Shown here piece by piece: positions 18,252 to 27,280 of a stretch of DNA of 64,000 bases. Made by a program: the position numbers and the translations under genes. Source of the DNA: Flavihumibacter sp. UBA7668 (lineage in GTDB: Bacteria > Bacteroidota > Bacteroidia > Chitinophagales > Chitinophagaceae); NCBI RefSeq assembly GCF_002483205.1, contig NZ_DLHM01000007.1, positions 496,001 through 560,000 on the forward strand. Reading direction: 5' to 3'. How positions within the stretch are numbered: the first letter of the stretch is position 1; the number at the start of each line of letters is the position of its first letter. The notes under the pieces are model-generated. The model searched no databases. It saw nothing but the letters and a program-made list of their open reading frames with translations, and was not told where the DNA came from.

Positions 18252-20030
18252 TTAATTAATTCTGTAATCAATCAGGTTTTCTTCCCGAACAAAAGCCTTT
18301 AACGTAGCACAGGTACTGCCTTCTGCAGAGCCGTACGGCCGAATGGTATACGCGCCAACCGAAGCAGGAACAATAAAGGTTTCCGCATAGTGAATGATGA
18401 AGGGTTCAAATGCGCCAGTCGGACTTTCAACAATCGCTTCCCTTCCTTCAATCAGGTTAATCACATTCACCACATTGCCCGTATGATGGTTCACTTTTTT
18501 GGAGAACCAGTGCCGGCGTGTTTCAATAAAAGATCCTTCATGAAGTCCGGTACGTTCTTCCTTCCAACCATCACCTTCCTTAATTGTTTCGAATTGATTG
18601 ATGATATTGGCACGGGTCCATTCAGTTGTTCTATCCCACTGAATCGCGTGTTTACCATGCTCCAGTGAAATCGGACGTGGTTTACCATCGAGCCCCATTC
18701 TGCCCCAATCCCACAGCTTAAATGTGAAAATATAAGGCGTGGCACTGATTTCAAGCACAACACTGTTGGCACCGGAACAATGAATGGTACCAGCCGGTAT
18801 CAGGATATGATCATGTTTCTGAATCGGCCATTTTTCCACATATTTATCGGCATCAAAAGAACCGGATACTTCCTGGGCTGCTGCCAGATCCGTCAGCATT
18901 TCTGCAGGCTGGATATTTTCTTTCAACCCCAGGTAAACAAACGAGTTTTCCTGCGCTTCCAGGAAATAATAACTTTCGTCCTGCGTATAAGGCATGCCAA
19001 ATTTTTCGCGGATATATGCTTTCAGGGGATGTACCTGCAGACTCAGGTTACCCCCTTCCATGGTATCAAGAAAATCAAAGCGGATAGGAAACTCAGCACC
19101 AAATGCCTGTTCCACCTTAGAACCCAGTAAGGATTCTGTTTGGAAAAATACCAGGTTGATCGACGGCGTTTCAAAAAGAATATGATCAAACCGAATCAGC
19201 AAACTGTTTTCTTCCGGCACACAATCAAAGCCCCAGGCGAAATTTTTTTCATCCCGTTTCAGATCACATACTTCTTTCAGCCATTGCCCACCCCAGGGAC
19301 CAGGATCAAAAAAAGGCACAACCCGAAACGGACGATTTACCACCTGTTCCAATGCCAGCAGGAGAGCCGCACCCGTAACCATTTTGGGTTGATCGGGATG
19401 GGTGGTATCCAGAATATAATCACAGTTGCCAAGAAGCGTACGTTTTAACTTATCACATACCCGCCAGTCTACAAAGAAGGCACGTTTGTATTGATAGGCA
19501 AATGCATCCGTCTTATTATCCGTACCAAGATTGCTGATTTCATTTCTCCGGAAACGCAACTGAATTTCCCATCGCGGCATATCTGCATATACCAGTAAAT
19601 CTGCATCCAGCGGAACAAGACTTGCTCCGGTTCCATAAATAATGGTAATTGGAGCGGCATTGGATCTTACAGCTTCAGCAAGCGATTCCAATGCCCGGGC
19701 ATCATAAAAATCTGCCATTGTTAGTGGGCTCAAATAGCCAAAAACCGGATCATCCGTAACAAAAGGATATACCTTTTTTTCCAGCTCCTCTGCATGCAGC
19801 AGCGCAGTTGAAACATCCAAAAATGCTGCTTCCGGAAAAATTAATTTCAGTTGATCAATTATAGGCGCCACCAACACACCATGATAGCATTCCAATTTCA
19901 ATACTACCTGTTTTTTTGAAAGGCTTTCTATTCTGCCAGTCAGTTCATTGGCAATTTCATTCCATCCCATAGTACCATTGTAACCATGCATCACTACTTC
20001 GGGAAACTTATCAAAATTCGAATTGTACAA
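18252..20030 (-). CDS. Class I mannose-6-phosphate isomerase with N-terminal extra domain
   Basis: This 592-residue zinc enzyme would interconvert mannose-6-P and fructose-6-P. The cupin part occupies about 235-592: zinc ligands are visible in LQVHPLKAY (Gln and His), YYFLEA (Glu) and AGTIHCSGANSVVLEISA (His). Classical class I enzymes are about 390 residues; the extra ~225 residues at the N-terminus (VVLKLECYHGV, LIFPEAAFLDVSTAL, YADMPRWEIQLR) resemble a P-loop nucleotide-kinase-like fold in which the glycine-rich Walker A loop is not evident. This fused form appears in some Bacteroidota. It follows susD by 32 bp in the transcript and precedes the sugar porter. Confidence 0.88.
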   Translation of the reverse strand: MYNSNFDKFPEVVMHGYNGTMGWNEIANELTGRIESLSKKQVVLKLECYHGVLVAPIIDQLKLIFPEAAFLDVSTALLHAEELEKKVYPFVTDDPVFGYLSPLTMADFYDARALESLAEAVRSNAAPITIIYGTGASLVPLDADLLVYADMPRWEIQLRFRRNEISNLGTDNKTDAFAYQYKRAFFVDWRVCDKLKRTLLGNCDYILDTTHPDQPKMVTGAALLLALEQVVNRPFRVVPFFDPGPWGGQWLKEVCDLKRDEKNFAWGFDCVPEENSLLIRFDHILFETPSINLVFFQTESLLGSKVEQAFGAEFPIRFDFLDTMEGGNLSLQVHPLKAYIREKFGMPYTQDESYYFLEAQENSFVYLGLKENIQPAEMLTDLAAAQEVSGSFDADKYVEKWPIQKHDHILIPAGTIHCSGANSVVLEISATPYIFTFKLWDWGRMGLDGKPRPISLEHGKHAIQWDRTTEWTRANIINQFETIKEGDGWKEERTGLHEGSFIETRRHWFSKKVNHHTGNVVNVINLIEGREAIVESPTGAFEPFIIHYAETFIVPASVGAYTIRPYGSAEGSTCATLKAFVREENLIDYRIN

Positions 20031-20061
20031 GACGATTTATTTTAGGTTAACTATAATTTTA

Positions 20062-21558
20062 TCAATAGCCTTCATTCTGTCCCAGATTGGGATTCAGGTC
20101 CACCTCCCGCTGAGGTAAGGGAAATAAATAATTTCGGGGGGCTGGCGTTACTCCTGGTTTTGCCAATGGAACCCGTTGCTCCAGCTTTCCGGTACGTGCC
20201 AGATCAAACCAGCGCTGACCTTCAAATACCAGTTCCATACTGCGTTCTTTCAGAACAGCATCTCTGAATAGTTCCTGGTTTAGTCCTGCATAATCGGGAA
20301 GTGCATTTGCATAATTGGTGCCGTCAAACCTTGCACGTTTACGAACTTCATTGATATAATCGTGCGCAGTTTGCGAATTACCCAATTCGTTCTGGGCTTC
20401 TGCATAAATAAGTAACACATCTGCATAGCGGATAACCGGGAAGTCATTGGAGGAGTTATTTCCCTGAGGTTCCATTTGCCGATCCCAGTATTTTTTTACA
20501 TATGGACGAATAGTGAAAGGTCCATTTGCACCATTGATTTCAGTTATGAACGTTACCTCCCTCCTGCGGTCATCCACATCAAACTGATTGTACAGGTACT
20601 CCGTTGGAAATTGCCATCCCTGTGCATTCTGAATACCTTCAGCACTTAAGGCAGCAGGTAAGAGACGCACATTAAACTGACCCACTTCCCAAAACACGAT
20701 CGCACCTCCCGCATCACCAAACCCAACAGAAAAAATTGCTTCCTTTCCACCCCGACTGCTTAATTTGAACACATCGGCAAAATCCTGCCACAATTCATAC
20801 TGTTCTGAATCAATAACTTTTTTAGCATAGATGGAAGCCTGCTCCCAATTTTCACGGGTCAGATATACTTTTGAAAGAATCGCATTGGCAGCACCGGAAG
20901 TAGCACGCCCACGGCCACTACCAGGATCATAACTTAGTGGAAGAACTCCGGACGCATCACTGAGATCCTGTTCGATTTGTGCATAGATGGCATCAACGGT
21001 TGCTTTCTCTGGCAACAGCGGATTATTTTCTTCGATCAACAAGGGCACCTGACCAAAGATCCGAACCAGATTAAAGTACATCAGCCCCCGTAGAAACTTT
21101 GCCTCCCCGACCAGTCTGTTGCGGAGGGTTGCATTCATTTCAATTCCGGGTATTCTTGCTATAGCAATATTTGCAAGTGTAATGGTTTTATAATCCATGC
21201 CCCAGATTTCCTCTATTGAAGGATTCTGAGGTGTATGCGAAAAACTGGAGATCTGATCAAAGTTTGCCGCTCCGAGCTGATTATTCAGCATTTCGTCAGA
21301 AGCTAATCCCATCATAACCCAAAAAGTGCTGTGGTAAACGCCTGCAGTATTTCCACCTACAGCAAAATTATCTACCGAATTCAGGTAAGCATAAATAGCA
21401 TTTACTGCAGCAATGGCATCCGATTCTGTTTTATAAAAATTGGTAATGGTAACCTGATTTTTGGGATCCTCTTCCAGGAATTTTTTACAGGAAACAATAC
21501 TCATCATAGCGGTGCTTATCAGAAGCAGTGTGATGATTTGTATGCGAAATGATTTCAT
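20062..21558 (-). CDS. SusD/RagB-family starch-binding-like outer-membrane lipoprotein
   Basis: This SusD family protein (498 residues) forms the lid of the SusC transporter and binds the glycan at the cell surface. The chosen start gives MKSFRIQIITLLL followed by a lipobox ending in Cys24 (SIVSCKKF). An upstream in-frame start at 21591 would overlap susC. TPR-rich SusD features include FLRGLMYFNLVRIFGQVPL, YADVLLIYAEAQNELG, YINEVRKRARF and the C-terminal RSMELVFEGQRWFDLARTG. It starts 19 bp after the SusC stop. The ligand is expected to be a mannose-rich or acetylated glycan judging from the enzymes that follow. Confidence 0.93.
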   Translation of the reverse strand: MKSFRIQIITLLLISTAMMSIVSCKKFLEEDPKNQVTITNFYKTESDAIAAVNAIYAYLNSVDNFAVGGNTAGVYHSTFWVMMGLASDEMLNNQLGAANFDQISSFSHTPQNPSIEEIWGMDYKTITLANIAIARIPGIEMNATLRNRLVGEAKFLRGLMYFNLVRIFGQVPLLIEENNPLLPEKATVDAIYAQIEQDLSDASGVLPLSYDPGSGRGRATSGAANAILSKVYLTRENWEQASIYAKKVIDSEQYELWQDFADVFKLSSRGGKEAIFSVGFGDAGGAIVFWEVGQFNVRLLPAALSAEGIQNAQGWQFPTEYLYNQFDVDDRRREVTFITEINGANGPFTIRPYVKKYWDRQMEPQGNNSSNDFPVIRYADVLLIYAEAQNELGNSQTAHDYINEVRKRARFDGTNYANALPDYAGLNQELFRDAVLKERSMELVFEGQRWFDLARTGKLEQRVPLAKPGVTPAPRNYLFPLPQREVDLNPNLGQNEGY

Positions 21559-21577
21559 ATTAAATAGCTTTAATCGT

Positions 21578-24500
21578 TTAGAAAGAAGCACTCAGTCCTA
21601 TCTGGTACACTTTTGCCTGTGGATAACCACCCAGATCCAGTCCCAATAATGTGGTACTTTGTCCAAATGTGTTGGCTTCCGGATCATATCCTGAATAGTT
21701 GGTAAAGGTTAACAGGTTGGTACCACTGATGTATAACCGAAGATTACTCATCCCGATTTTCGAAATCAGACCAGGCGCCAGGTTATAGGAAAGTGTGACA
21801 TTCCTAAGCCTTATGTAAGAAGCATCTTCCACAATAGCAGAGGAAACCACACCAACATCCAGACTTCCGGCTGAAACGGCCCGAGGGTATTTATTACCCG
21901 GATTTTCAGGCGTCCAGCGGTTTAATCCGGCATCAGCTAAAACATTCTGCTGTCCGTTGAAATTAAGCAGGTCCAGATTGTTGAAGTTGGCCATCTTATT
22001 ACCTTCGGAACCCTGGAAGAAAAAGGAAAGTTCGAAGTTTTTGTAGGAGAGATTGTTACCAAATCCCCAGGTAAATTTCGGTTGTGCTGAACCAAGAATG
22101 GTACGGTCATTCGCATCTATTTTACCGTCTTTGTTCTGATCTACATATTTGCGATCTCCTGCACGGGCACGGGATGCCGGATTCGGTGCACCCGCTTCCT
22201 GTCCAACTAAAACCGGACTGGATGCTGCTTCTGCATCGGACTGAAAAATTCCATCAAATTGATATCCGTAAAAAGTTCCAATACTTACACCCTCACGCAA
22301 CAGAATGGCATTCTGAAGAATTACATCTGTTTCACTATTCAGGTTTACAATTTTGTTCCGGTTCAGTGAAAAATTGAGTGCGGAAGTCCATTGCAGTTTT
22401 CCTTTCATGTTGATTGTACGAAGATCCAGATCTACACCCCAGTTATCAATATTGCCAATGTTTAACAGCGTTGTGGCAAAACCAGACGATAAAGGAATGG
22501 GGCTGGACAATAAAAGGTCATTCGTTCTTTTCTTGTAATAGTCTGCTGTAAACGTAATCCTGTTATTAAACAGTGAGAGATCCATACCAAGGTCCAATTG
22601 TTTGGTTGTTTCCCATTTCAGGTTGCGATTCACAAAACTCAATGGTTCACGTCCGGTGAAAACCTCGTGACTGTTACCAGCATTAAATACCCCTTCTCCA
22701 AATGGACCAACCAATGCAAGTGACTGGTAGGGAGGAATCGCCTGATTTCCGATGATACCATAACTAACCCGGAATTTCATATCACTAATGGCCTTCACAT
22801 TTTCCATGAATTTTTCATTGGACACCCGCCAGGCGAATGCACCGGATGGAAAGAAGCCGTATTTATTGCCTTCTGCAAACTTGGAGGAACCATCAACCCG
22901 GCCGGTTAAAGTAAACAGGTATTTATCATCCAATGTATAATTCACACGACCCAGATAGGATACCATACTCCATTCTGATTCACTGTTGGCCGGCTTCTGA
23001 GGATTTAAAGCGGCACCAATATTATGATACCCGGTTCTGTTATCCGGAAAATCAAATGCGTATACCAAGAGTTGTTCATTTTTAAATTGCTGCATGGTAT
23101 AACCTACCACTGCATTCACCTTATGTCTGCTGCCAAAATAATTATTGTAGGAAAGCGTGTTTTCATTCAACCAGGTATTTCCGATTGACTTACCAAGTGA
23201 TGCTTCTCCATTACTTGCTTCGGTACGCTTCAGGAAATTAGGGCCAAAACTATTTTCGCTGTTGGTGTAAGCATCCAGACCAAAACTGGTTTTGAAAGTA
23301 AAGTTTTTATTGAATGCATACTGCGCATAGGCATTTCCCAGGAACCGGGAAAGTGAAGTGGTGGAAGTGTATTCCTTTGCTTCTGCAATCGGGTTGCCCA
23401 GGATCTTACCACGATCATTTTCAAAAGTATAACCACCATCTCTGGTTGAATCATACACCTGCAATACCGGATTAAACAATAATGCAGAAGTAACAACACC
23501 CGGAACTATTTGTCCGCCATTGGTAAGTACTCCGGTACTCGATATTCTGGAATAGGTGATGGCGGTTCCAATTGTAAGTTTATCATTAACTTTCTGTTCA
23601 AGGTTGGTTCGGAAAGAATAGCGTTTAAAATCAGAGCTCTCAATAATTCCTTTCTGGTCGAACATGGACCCTGAAACAGTGTATTTGGTTTTATCGTTTC
23701 CTCCGGCAAAAGAAAGCTGATAATTTCCCATGGGTGCATTCCGAAAAAGTTCATCCTGCCAGTCTGTACCTTTTCCAAGATTAGGCGGATTCACATACAC
23801 CGGAATCTGGTTGGCATTCAATCTACCTTCATTTACAAAATCGGCGTATTGTGCAGCATTCAGCAGGTTCAGCTTGTTGGTTACCTGCTGCCAGCCGCGG
23901 TAGGTTTCAAGTGTAAGGGTTCCTTTTCCTGAACGTCCTCTTTTGGTGGTGATCAGCACCACTCCATTGGCGCCGCGTGCACCGTACATGGCAGTAGCGG
24001 AGGCGTCTTTTAATATCTCAATGGATTCGATATCACTCGGATTGATGGAAGAAAGCGGAGATATCCGCGGACCTCGGGTACCACCCACACTAAGATCTGC
24101 GCCATCACTGTTCACCAGCATTCCGTCTATTACGTAAAGTGGTTCGTTACCGGCATTGATGGAACTGGTTCCCCGAATCCGGATAGAGGTTTCCGCACCC
24201 GGTTTACCGGAGATTTGCGTAACCTGAACACCTGCAGCCCGACCCTGTAACTGTTGATCCAGACTGGTTGCCGGAATAGCTTTCAGCTCGTCTGCACGAA
24301 CCGAAACAACGGAACCGGTCAGATCGCTTTTTTTGGCCGTTCCATATCCGATTACCACCACATTACTTAATTCACCGGGATTTTCTGTAAGCCTGATTTC
24401 CATAGGCCCGGCTTCAACCGGAACTTCTCTGCTGATGTAGCCAACAAACGAAATGACGAGGATACTTTTACCAGGTACGATCTGAAGTGAAAATTTGCCT

Positions 24501-24691
24501 TCTGCATTGGTGGAAACCGAATTGGTTTCGCCTTTAAGTGCTACAGTTGCTCCCTGCAATGGCAAACCGGAGGCCGTTCGAATGGTGCCCGAAATAGATC
24601 TTCCCGCATCCTGGGCGATGGTAGCGGAAATTAGTAAAAGCAAGGCCATACCAAGAGCGGTCAGCCGTGAGATAAGTGCAATCTTTCTCAT
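21578..24691 (-). CDS. SusC/RagA-family TonB-linked outer-membrane protein
   Basis: This 1037-residue outer-membrane transporter imports oligosaccharides using TonB energy. A signal peptide (1-26) precedes a carboxypeptidase-like regulatory domain (about 31-110: ISGTIRTASGLPLQGATVAL), then the SusC TonB-plug start VVIGYGTAKKSDLTGSV, the plug with RIRGTSSINAGNEPLYVIDG and ATAMYGARGANGVVLITTKRG, and a 22-strand barrel ending in Phe (YQIGLSASF). The gene is the first of the metabolic PUL 1 genes; the only gene between it and the divergent boundary is gntR, 98 bp away. Candidate operator sites lie at 24728-24748. Confidence 0.95.
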   Translation of the reverse strand: MRKIALISRLTALGMALLLLISATIAQDAGRSISGTIRTASGLPLQGATVALKGETNSVSTNAEGKFSLQIVPGKSILVISFVGYISREVPVEAGPMEIRLTENPGELSNVVVIGYGTAKKSDLTGSVVSVRADELKAIPATSLDQQLQGRAAGVQVTQISGKPGAETSIRIRGTSSINAGNEPLYVIDGMLVNSDGADLSVGGTRGPRISPLSSINPSDIESIEILKDASATAMYGARGANGVVLITTKRGRSGKGTLTLETYRGWQQVTNKLNLLNAAQYADFVNEGRLNANQIPVYVNPPNLGKGTDWQDELFRNAPMGNYQLSFAGGNDKTKYTVSGSMFDQKGIIESSDFKRYSFRTNLEQKVNDKLTIGTAITYSRISSTGVLTNGGQIVPGVVTSALLFNPVLQVYDSTRDGGYTFENDRGKILGNPIAEAKEYTSTTSLSRFLGNAYAQYAFNKNFTFKTSFGLDAYTNSENSFGPNFLKRTEASNGEASLGKSIGNTWLNENTLSYNNYFGSRHKVNAVVGYTMQQFKNEQLLVYAFDFPDNRTGYHNIGAALNPQKPANSESEWSMVSYLGRVNYTLDDKYLFTLTGRVDGSSKFAEGNKYGFFPSGAFAWRVSNEKFMENVKAISDMKFRVSYGIIGNQAIPPYQSLALVGPFGEGVFNAGNSHEVFTGREPLSFVNRNLKWETTKQLDLGMDLSLFNNRITFTADYYKKRTNDLLLSSPIPLSSGFATTLLNIGNIDNWGVDLDLRTINMKGKLQWTSALNFSLNRNKIVNLNSETDVILQNAILLREGVSIGTFYGYQFDGIFQSDAEAASSPVLVGQEAGAPNPASRARAGDRKYVDQNKDGKIDANDRTILGSAQPKFTWGFGNNLSYKNFELSFFFQGSEGNKMANFNNLDLLNFNGQQNVLADAGLNRWTPENPGNKYPRAVSAGSLDVGVVSSAIVEDASYIRLRNVTLSYNLAPGLISKIGMSNLRLYISGTNLLTFTNYSGYDPEANTFGQSTTLLGLDLGGYPQAKVYQIGLSASF

Positions 24692-24727
24692 TTAGCAAGC
24701 ATTAATCGTTAATAATCGTTGTTCGTT

Positions 24728-24748
24728 ATGTTCGTATGTCTGTACATA
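24728..24748 (-). promoter_or_regulatory. Candidate GntR operator upstream of susC
   Basis: The plus strand reads ATGTTCGTATGT followed by an overlapping ATGTCTGTACATA (24736-24748). The second half matches ATGTTCGTACATA at the gntR promoter in 11 of 13 positions. A TTTG (minus strand, 24757-24760) lies just upstream, so a bound repressor would sit between the -33 and -7 boxes or over -7. The -7 box itself is weak. The assignment rests on the shared word and location only. Confidence 0.5.
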
Positions 24749-24789
24749 TTAACCGACAAAATCAGGCATAGGATTCCTTCTGCCTGTAC

Positions 24790-25518
24790 TTATCGGGCAA
24801 TATCTATCGTATAAGTAAACCGGTCGGCCCGGTAATAGCCAAGATTGTATTCAAAAGGCCGGTCTCCGGGATCACAAACCACGCGTTTCCGGAACAGGAT
24901 GGGATCACCGGGTTTTACATTCAGCAGTTTGCTGATCTTTGCATCAGCAAGTATAGCACTGATCCCTTCTCTCGATAAAGCTGCCACTATATGGTGCTTT
25001 TTCTCCAGGGTTTCATAAAGGGGTTTGGAAAAATCATCGTCTGCTGTAAGACCTGTTCGCGGATGGAAATAGGATACAAAATGGACCACCGGACCGGATT
25101 CCGGACCTTTTACCCGTTCCATTTTCAGCACTTTGATACCTTCTCCTATATTAAACAACTGTTGGATTTCCTTATCAGGCAATACCATACTCACTTTGAT
25201 GCTGTAATTCTTAAAGACCATGCCCTTTTCATCCATCTCATGGGTGAAGCTGGTCCATTTATTCAGGTGAGTACTGATATTATTCTTGGCAACCTTGGTC
25301 CCGACACCTTTTTTGCGGATCAACAGCCGCTCGTAAACCAATTTATTAGTTGCCTGCCGTACCGTACTGCGTGAAATGCCCAGTCGCTGTGCAATATGGA
25401 TCTCATTCGGCAATAGCTTACCATTCTGGTACTCGGGCTGGTCAATCAGCTTTCGCAACATTTCTTCCACCTGAACATGCAGGGGTAAAGAGCTGGTATG
25501 ATCAATTGCAAAATCCAT
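24790..25518 (-). CDS. GntR/HutC-family transcriptional regulator with UTRA ligand-binding domain
   Basis: This 242-residue regulator has an N-terminal GntR winged helix (about 10-76: LPLHVQVEEMLRKLID, LPNEIHIAQRLGISRSTVRQ, LVYERLLIRKKGVGTKV) and a C-terminal UTRA effector domain (about 95-238: GEGIKVLKMERVKGPE, HFVSYFHPRTGL, KPGDPILFRKRVV, YYRADRFTY). HutC-type regulators are typically repressors released by a sugar phosphate or intermediate. It is the first gene of the cluster, same direction as susC, with a strong Bacteroidota promoter upstream and matching operator words at both promoters, which supports autoregulation and control of the locus. Confidence 0.93.
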   Translation of the reverse strand: MDFAIDHTSSLPLHVQVEEMLRKLIDQPEYQNGKLLPNEIHIAQRLGISRSTVRQATNKLVYERLLIRKKGVGTKVAKNNISTHLNKWTSFTHEMDEKGMVFKNYSIKVSMVLPDKEIQQLFNIGEGIKVLKMERVKGPESGPVVHFVSYFHPRTGLTADDDFSKPLYETLEKKHHIVAALSREGISAILADAKISKLLNVKPGDPILFRKRVVCDPGDRPFEYNLGYYRADRFTYTIDIAR

Positions 25519-25530
25519 TTACTTGTCTAT

Positions 25531-25543
25531 ATGTTCGTACATA
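25531..25543 (-). promoter_or_regulatory. Candidate GntR operator at the gntR start region
   Basis: ATGTTCGTACATA sits directly next to the -7 box of the gntR promoter, so it covers the expected transcription start. A near-identical word (ATGTCTGTACATA) lies upstream of susC. Shared words next to a GntR gene and its probable target are the usual sign of an operator. Inference, not shown by experiment. Confidence 0.55.
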
Positions 25544-25544
25544 C

Positions 25545-25575
25545 CAAATGTAATGAGTTTTAAGATTGCATCAAA
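25545..25575 (-). promoter_or_regulatory. Bacteroidota-type promoter of gntR
   Basis: Read on the minus strand this is TTTG, 19 bases, then TACATTTG, a full match to the Bacteroidota housekeeping promoter consensus TTTG-N19-TAnnTTTG. The gntR start codon follows about 27 bases downstream of the -7 box, and the candidate operator lies in between. Confidence 0.7.
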
Positions 25576-25624
25576 TTTATTTTTTGGGAGGTTAATTTGT
25601 CTAGTTTAGCGTGCCCGAATAATA

Positions 25625-27235
25625 ATGGTTATGACAAAACTTCCTGCCCTCTTTCTTTTTTTAATCCTTTGTCAATTGGTTTTCAGTCAGCATATTGAAA
25701 AGACTGAAGCACAACCCTTCAAACTTAGCGTAGGTACTTATGGAACGACTGTAATTGGTGCTGATGAAAACTTTCTATACCTGCAATCATTGAACACAAA
25801 ACTGATGTTAAGTCAAACACAGAAAGTGGTCGATGTACCCACACTTTCCAGAATCAGTAAAAAGACACTGGAGCCGCAAAAAGAAGCAACATATAAAGAG
25901 CTGATTAAAGGGAGAGACTGGGTTGGTTTTCTCATGATTAGAAACCGGATTTATTTTTTTTCCAAAGAAAAAAATGGAAAAACCGGGCTTGATGTATTTG
26001 CAGCTGAACTGGACAAAGAAAGCTTACAGCCAGTTGGTGAAACTAAAAAACTTGGCACATTTAGCTTGAATCAGCACTACGAATCTGCTCAGGTTGCAAT
26101 AAAAGTGGGCGTAGATTCCAGTCGGTTTTTGCTGATTGTTGATGGAGATAAAGAAAACAATGTGATTCAGGTTGTATTGACAGATCTCGATTTGAAGACA
26201 CAGCCTATAAATTCTTTAACAGTCAGACCAACAGGAAAATCATTTATTCATTCCGGAGTCTGGTTGTTGAGCAATGGATTTGTATTAGTAAGGGGGTCGG
26301 TTTTTGATGAGGTACAGGAAGGAAGAAAAACAAAAAGGAAATTGAAAGGATTCAGTTCAAAATTATATTCTGATAAAGGTATATTGATTTCCGAACAGAT
26401 GGAAGAGGCCAATCTCCAGGTACCAATGGTAACCTACATCAAGGAGAATAATGAAAAGCAGGTGGAAATGATTGGATTTATTGGAAACAATCCGGAAGAA
26501 AGAAAACTGACAGGGATTTATTATAAACTCATTGATATTTTTACCGGTAATCCAAAAGCTGAAATATTTCAGCCGTTTGAAGGCTTACATCCGGTTATCG
26601 CCAAAAAACTGAACGAAGACAATTCCTTTCGCTTGAAAAGTATCTCGCTTGCACCAGATGGAAAAAACAGAGTACTGATTGCTGAAAGTTATCAGGAAAT
26701 GAATATGACCAGGAGGGAATCAAATAACCGGGATTATTACCGTACCGATCTTTTTTTCCGCGATCTTTTAATAATACAATTTAATCCTTTAGATAAAATT
26801 AACTGGGTAAGTTTAGTTCCAAGGAATCAAATTACGATGATGAATTCATCCGCAGATTGGTGGAATTTTTCACCCTGGACACCCATTGATCATTTCCCCG
26901 GTACAAGTAGTGGATTATATGGTTCAACAGCTACCATACCCAGAAAGGAAGCACTCTATCTTCTTTTCAATGATAACCCGGAAAATTCCGGGGTTATTTC
27001 TCCTGATGCAAAAGTTAGCAGATCCGGCGGAGCCACAGGTGTACCTAATTTGATCAAGATTGATTACATAAGTGGTAAACTTTCAAGATCTGTTTTAACA
27101 GGTATTCCCAAAGGTATGGGTATACTGTCTCCAAAAGTTTTTGGAAAGGGAGACAACTGGTATCTTCTTTCACGTGAGCATACCGGCTTTGGTCTGGCCA
27201 AATTTGAATACCATTTTAGTCTGCTGAAATTTTAA
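25625..27235 (+). CDS. Secreted protein of unknown function
   Basis: This 536-residue protein has a signal peptide (LPALFLFLILCQLVFSQ) and a mature region that starts HIEKTEAQPFKLSVGTYG. The mature sequence shows a repeated beta-strand pattern (TVIGADENFLYLQSL, RIYFFSKEKNGKTGLDVF, FVLVRGSVFDEVQ, RVLIAESYQEMN) that suggests a beta-propeller, but I recognise no family and no catalytic motif. It is the only plus-strand gene between PUL 1 and PUL 2 and is divergent from gntR with about 106 bp between. A link to either locus is not visible. A start at the second Met (MTKLP) is equally possible. Confidence 0.7.
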   Translation: MVMTKLPALFLFLILCQLVFSQHIEKTEAQPFKLSVGTYGTTVIGADENFLYLQSLNTKLMLSQTQKVVDVPTLSRISKKTLEPQKEATYKELIKGRDWVGFLMIRNRIYFFSKEKNGKTGLDVFAAELDKESLQPVGETKKLGTFSLNQHYESAQVAIKVGVDSSRFLLIVDGDKENNVIQVVLTDLDLKTQPINSLTVRPTGKSFIHSGVWLLSNGFVLVRGSVFDEVQEGRKTKRKLKGFSSKLYSDKGILISEQMEEANLQVPMVTYIKENNEKQVEMIGFIGNNPEERKLTGIYYKLIDIFTGNPKAEIFQPFEGLHPVIAKKLNEDNSFRLKSISLAPDGKNRVLIAESYQEMNMTRRESNNRDYYRTDLFFRDLLIIQFNPLDKINWVSLVPRNQITMMNSSADWWNFSPWTPIDHFPGTSSGLYGSTATIPRKEALYLLFNDNPENSGVISPDAKVSRSGGATGVPNLIKIDYISGKLSRSVLTGIPKGMGILSPKVFGKGDNWYLLSREHTGFGLAKFEYHFSLLKF

Positions 27236-27280
27236 ATCAGCATTCATAATTTAAGTAGCCCGAACAGCCGGAAAATCTCC

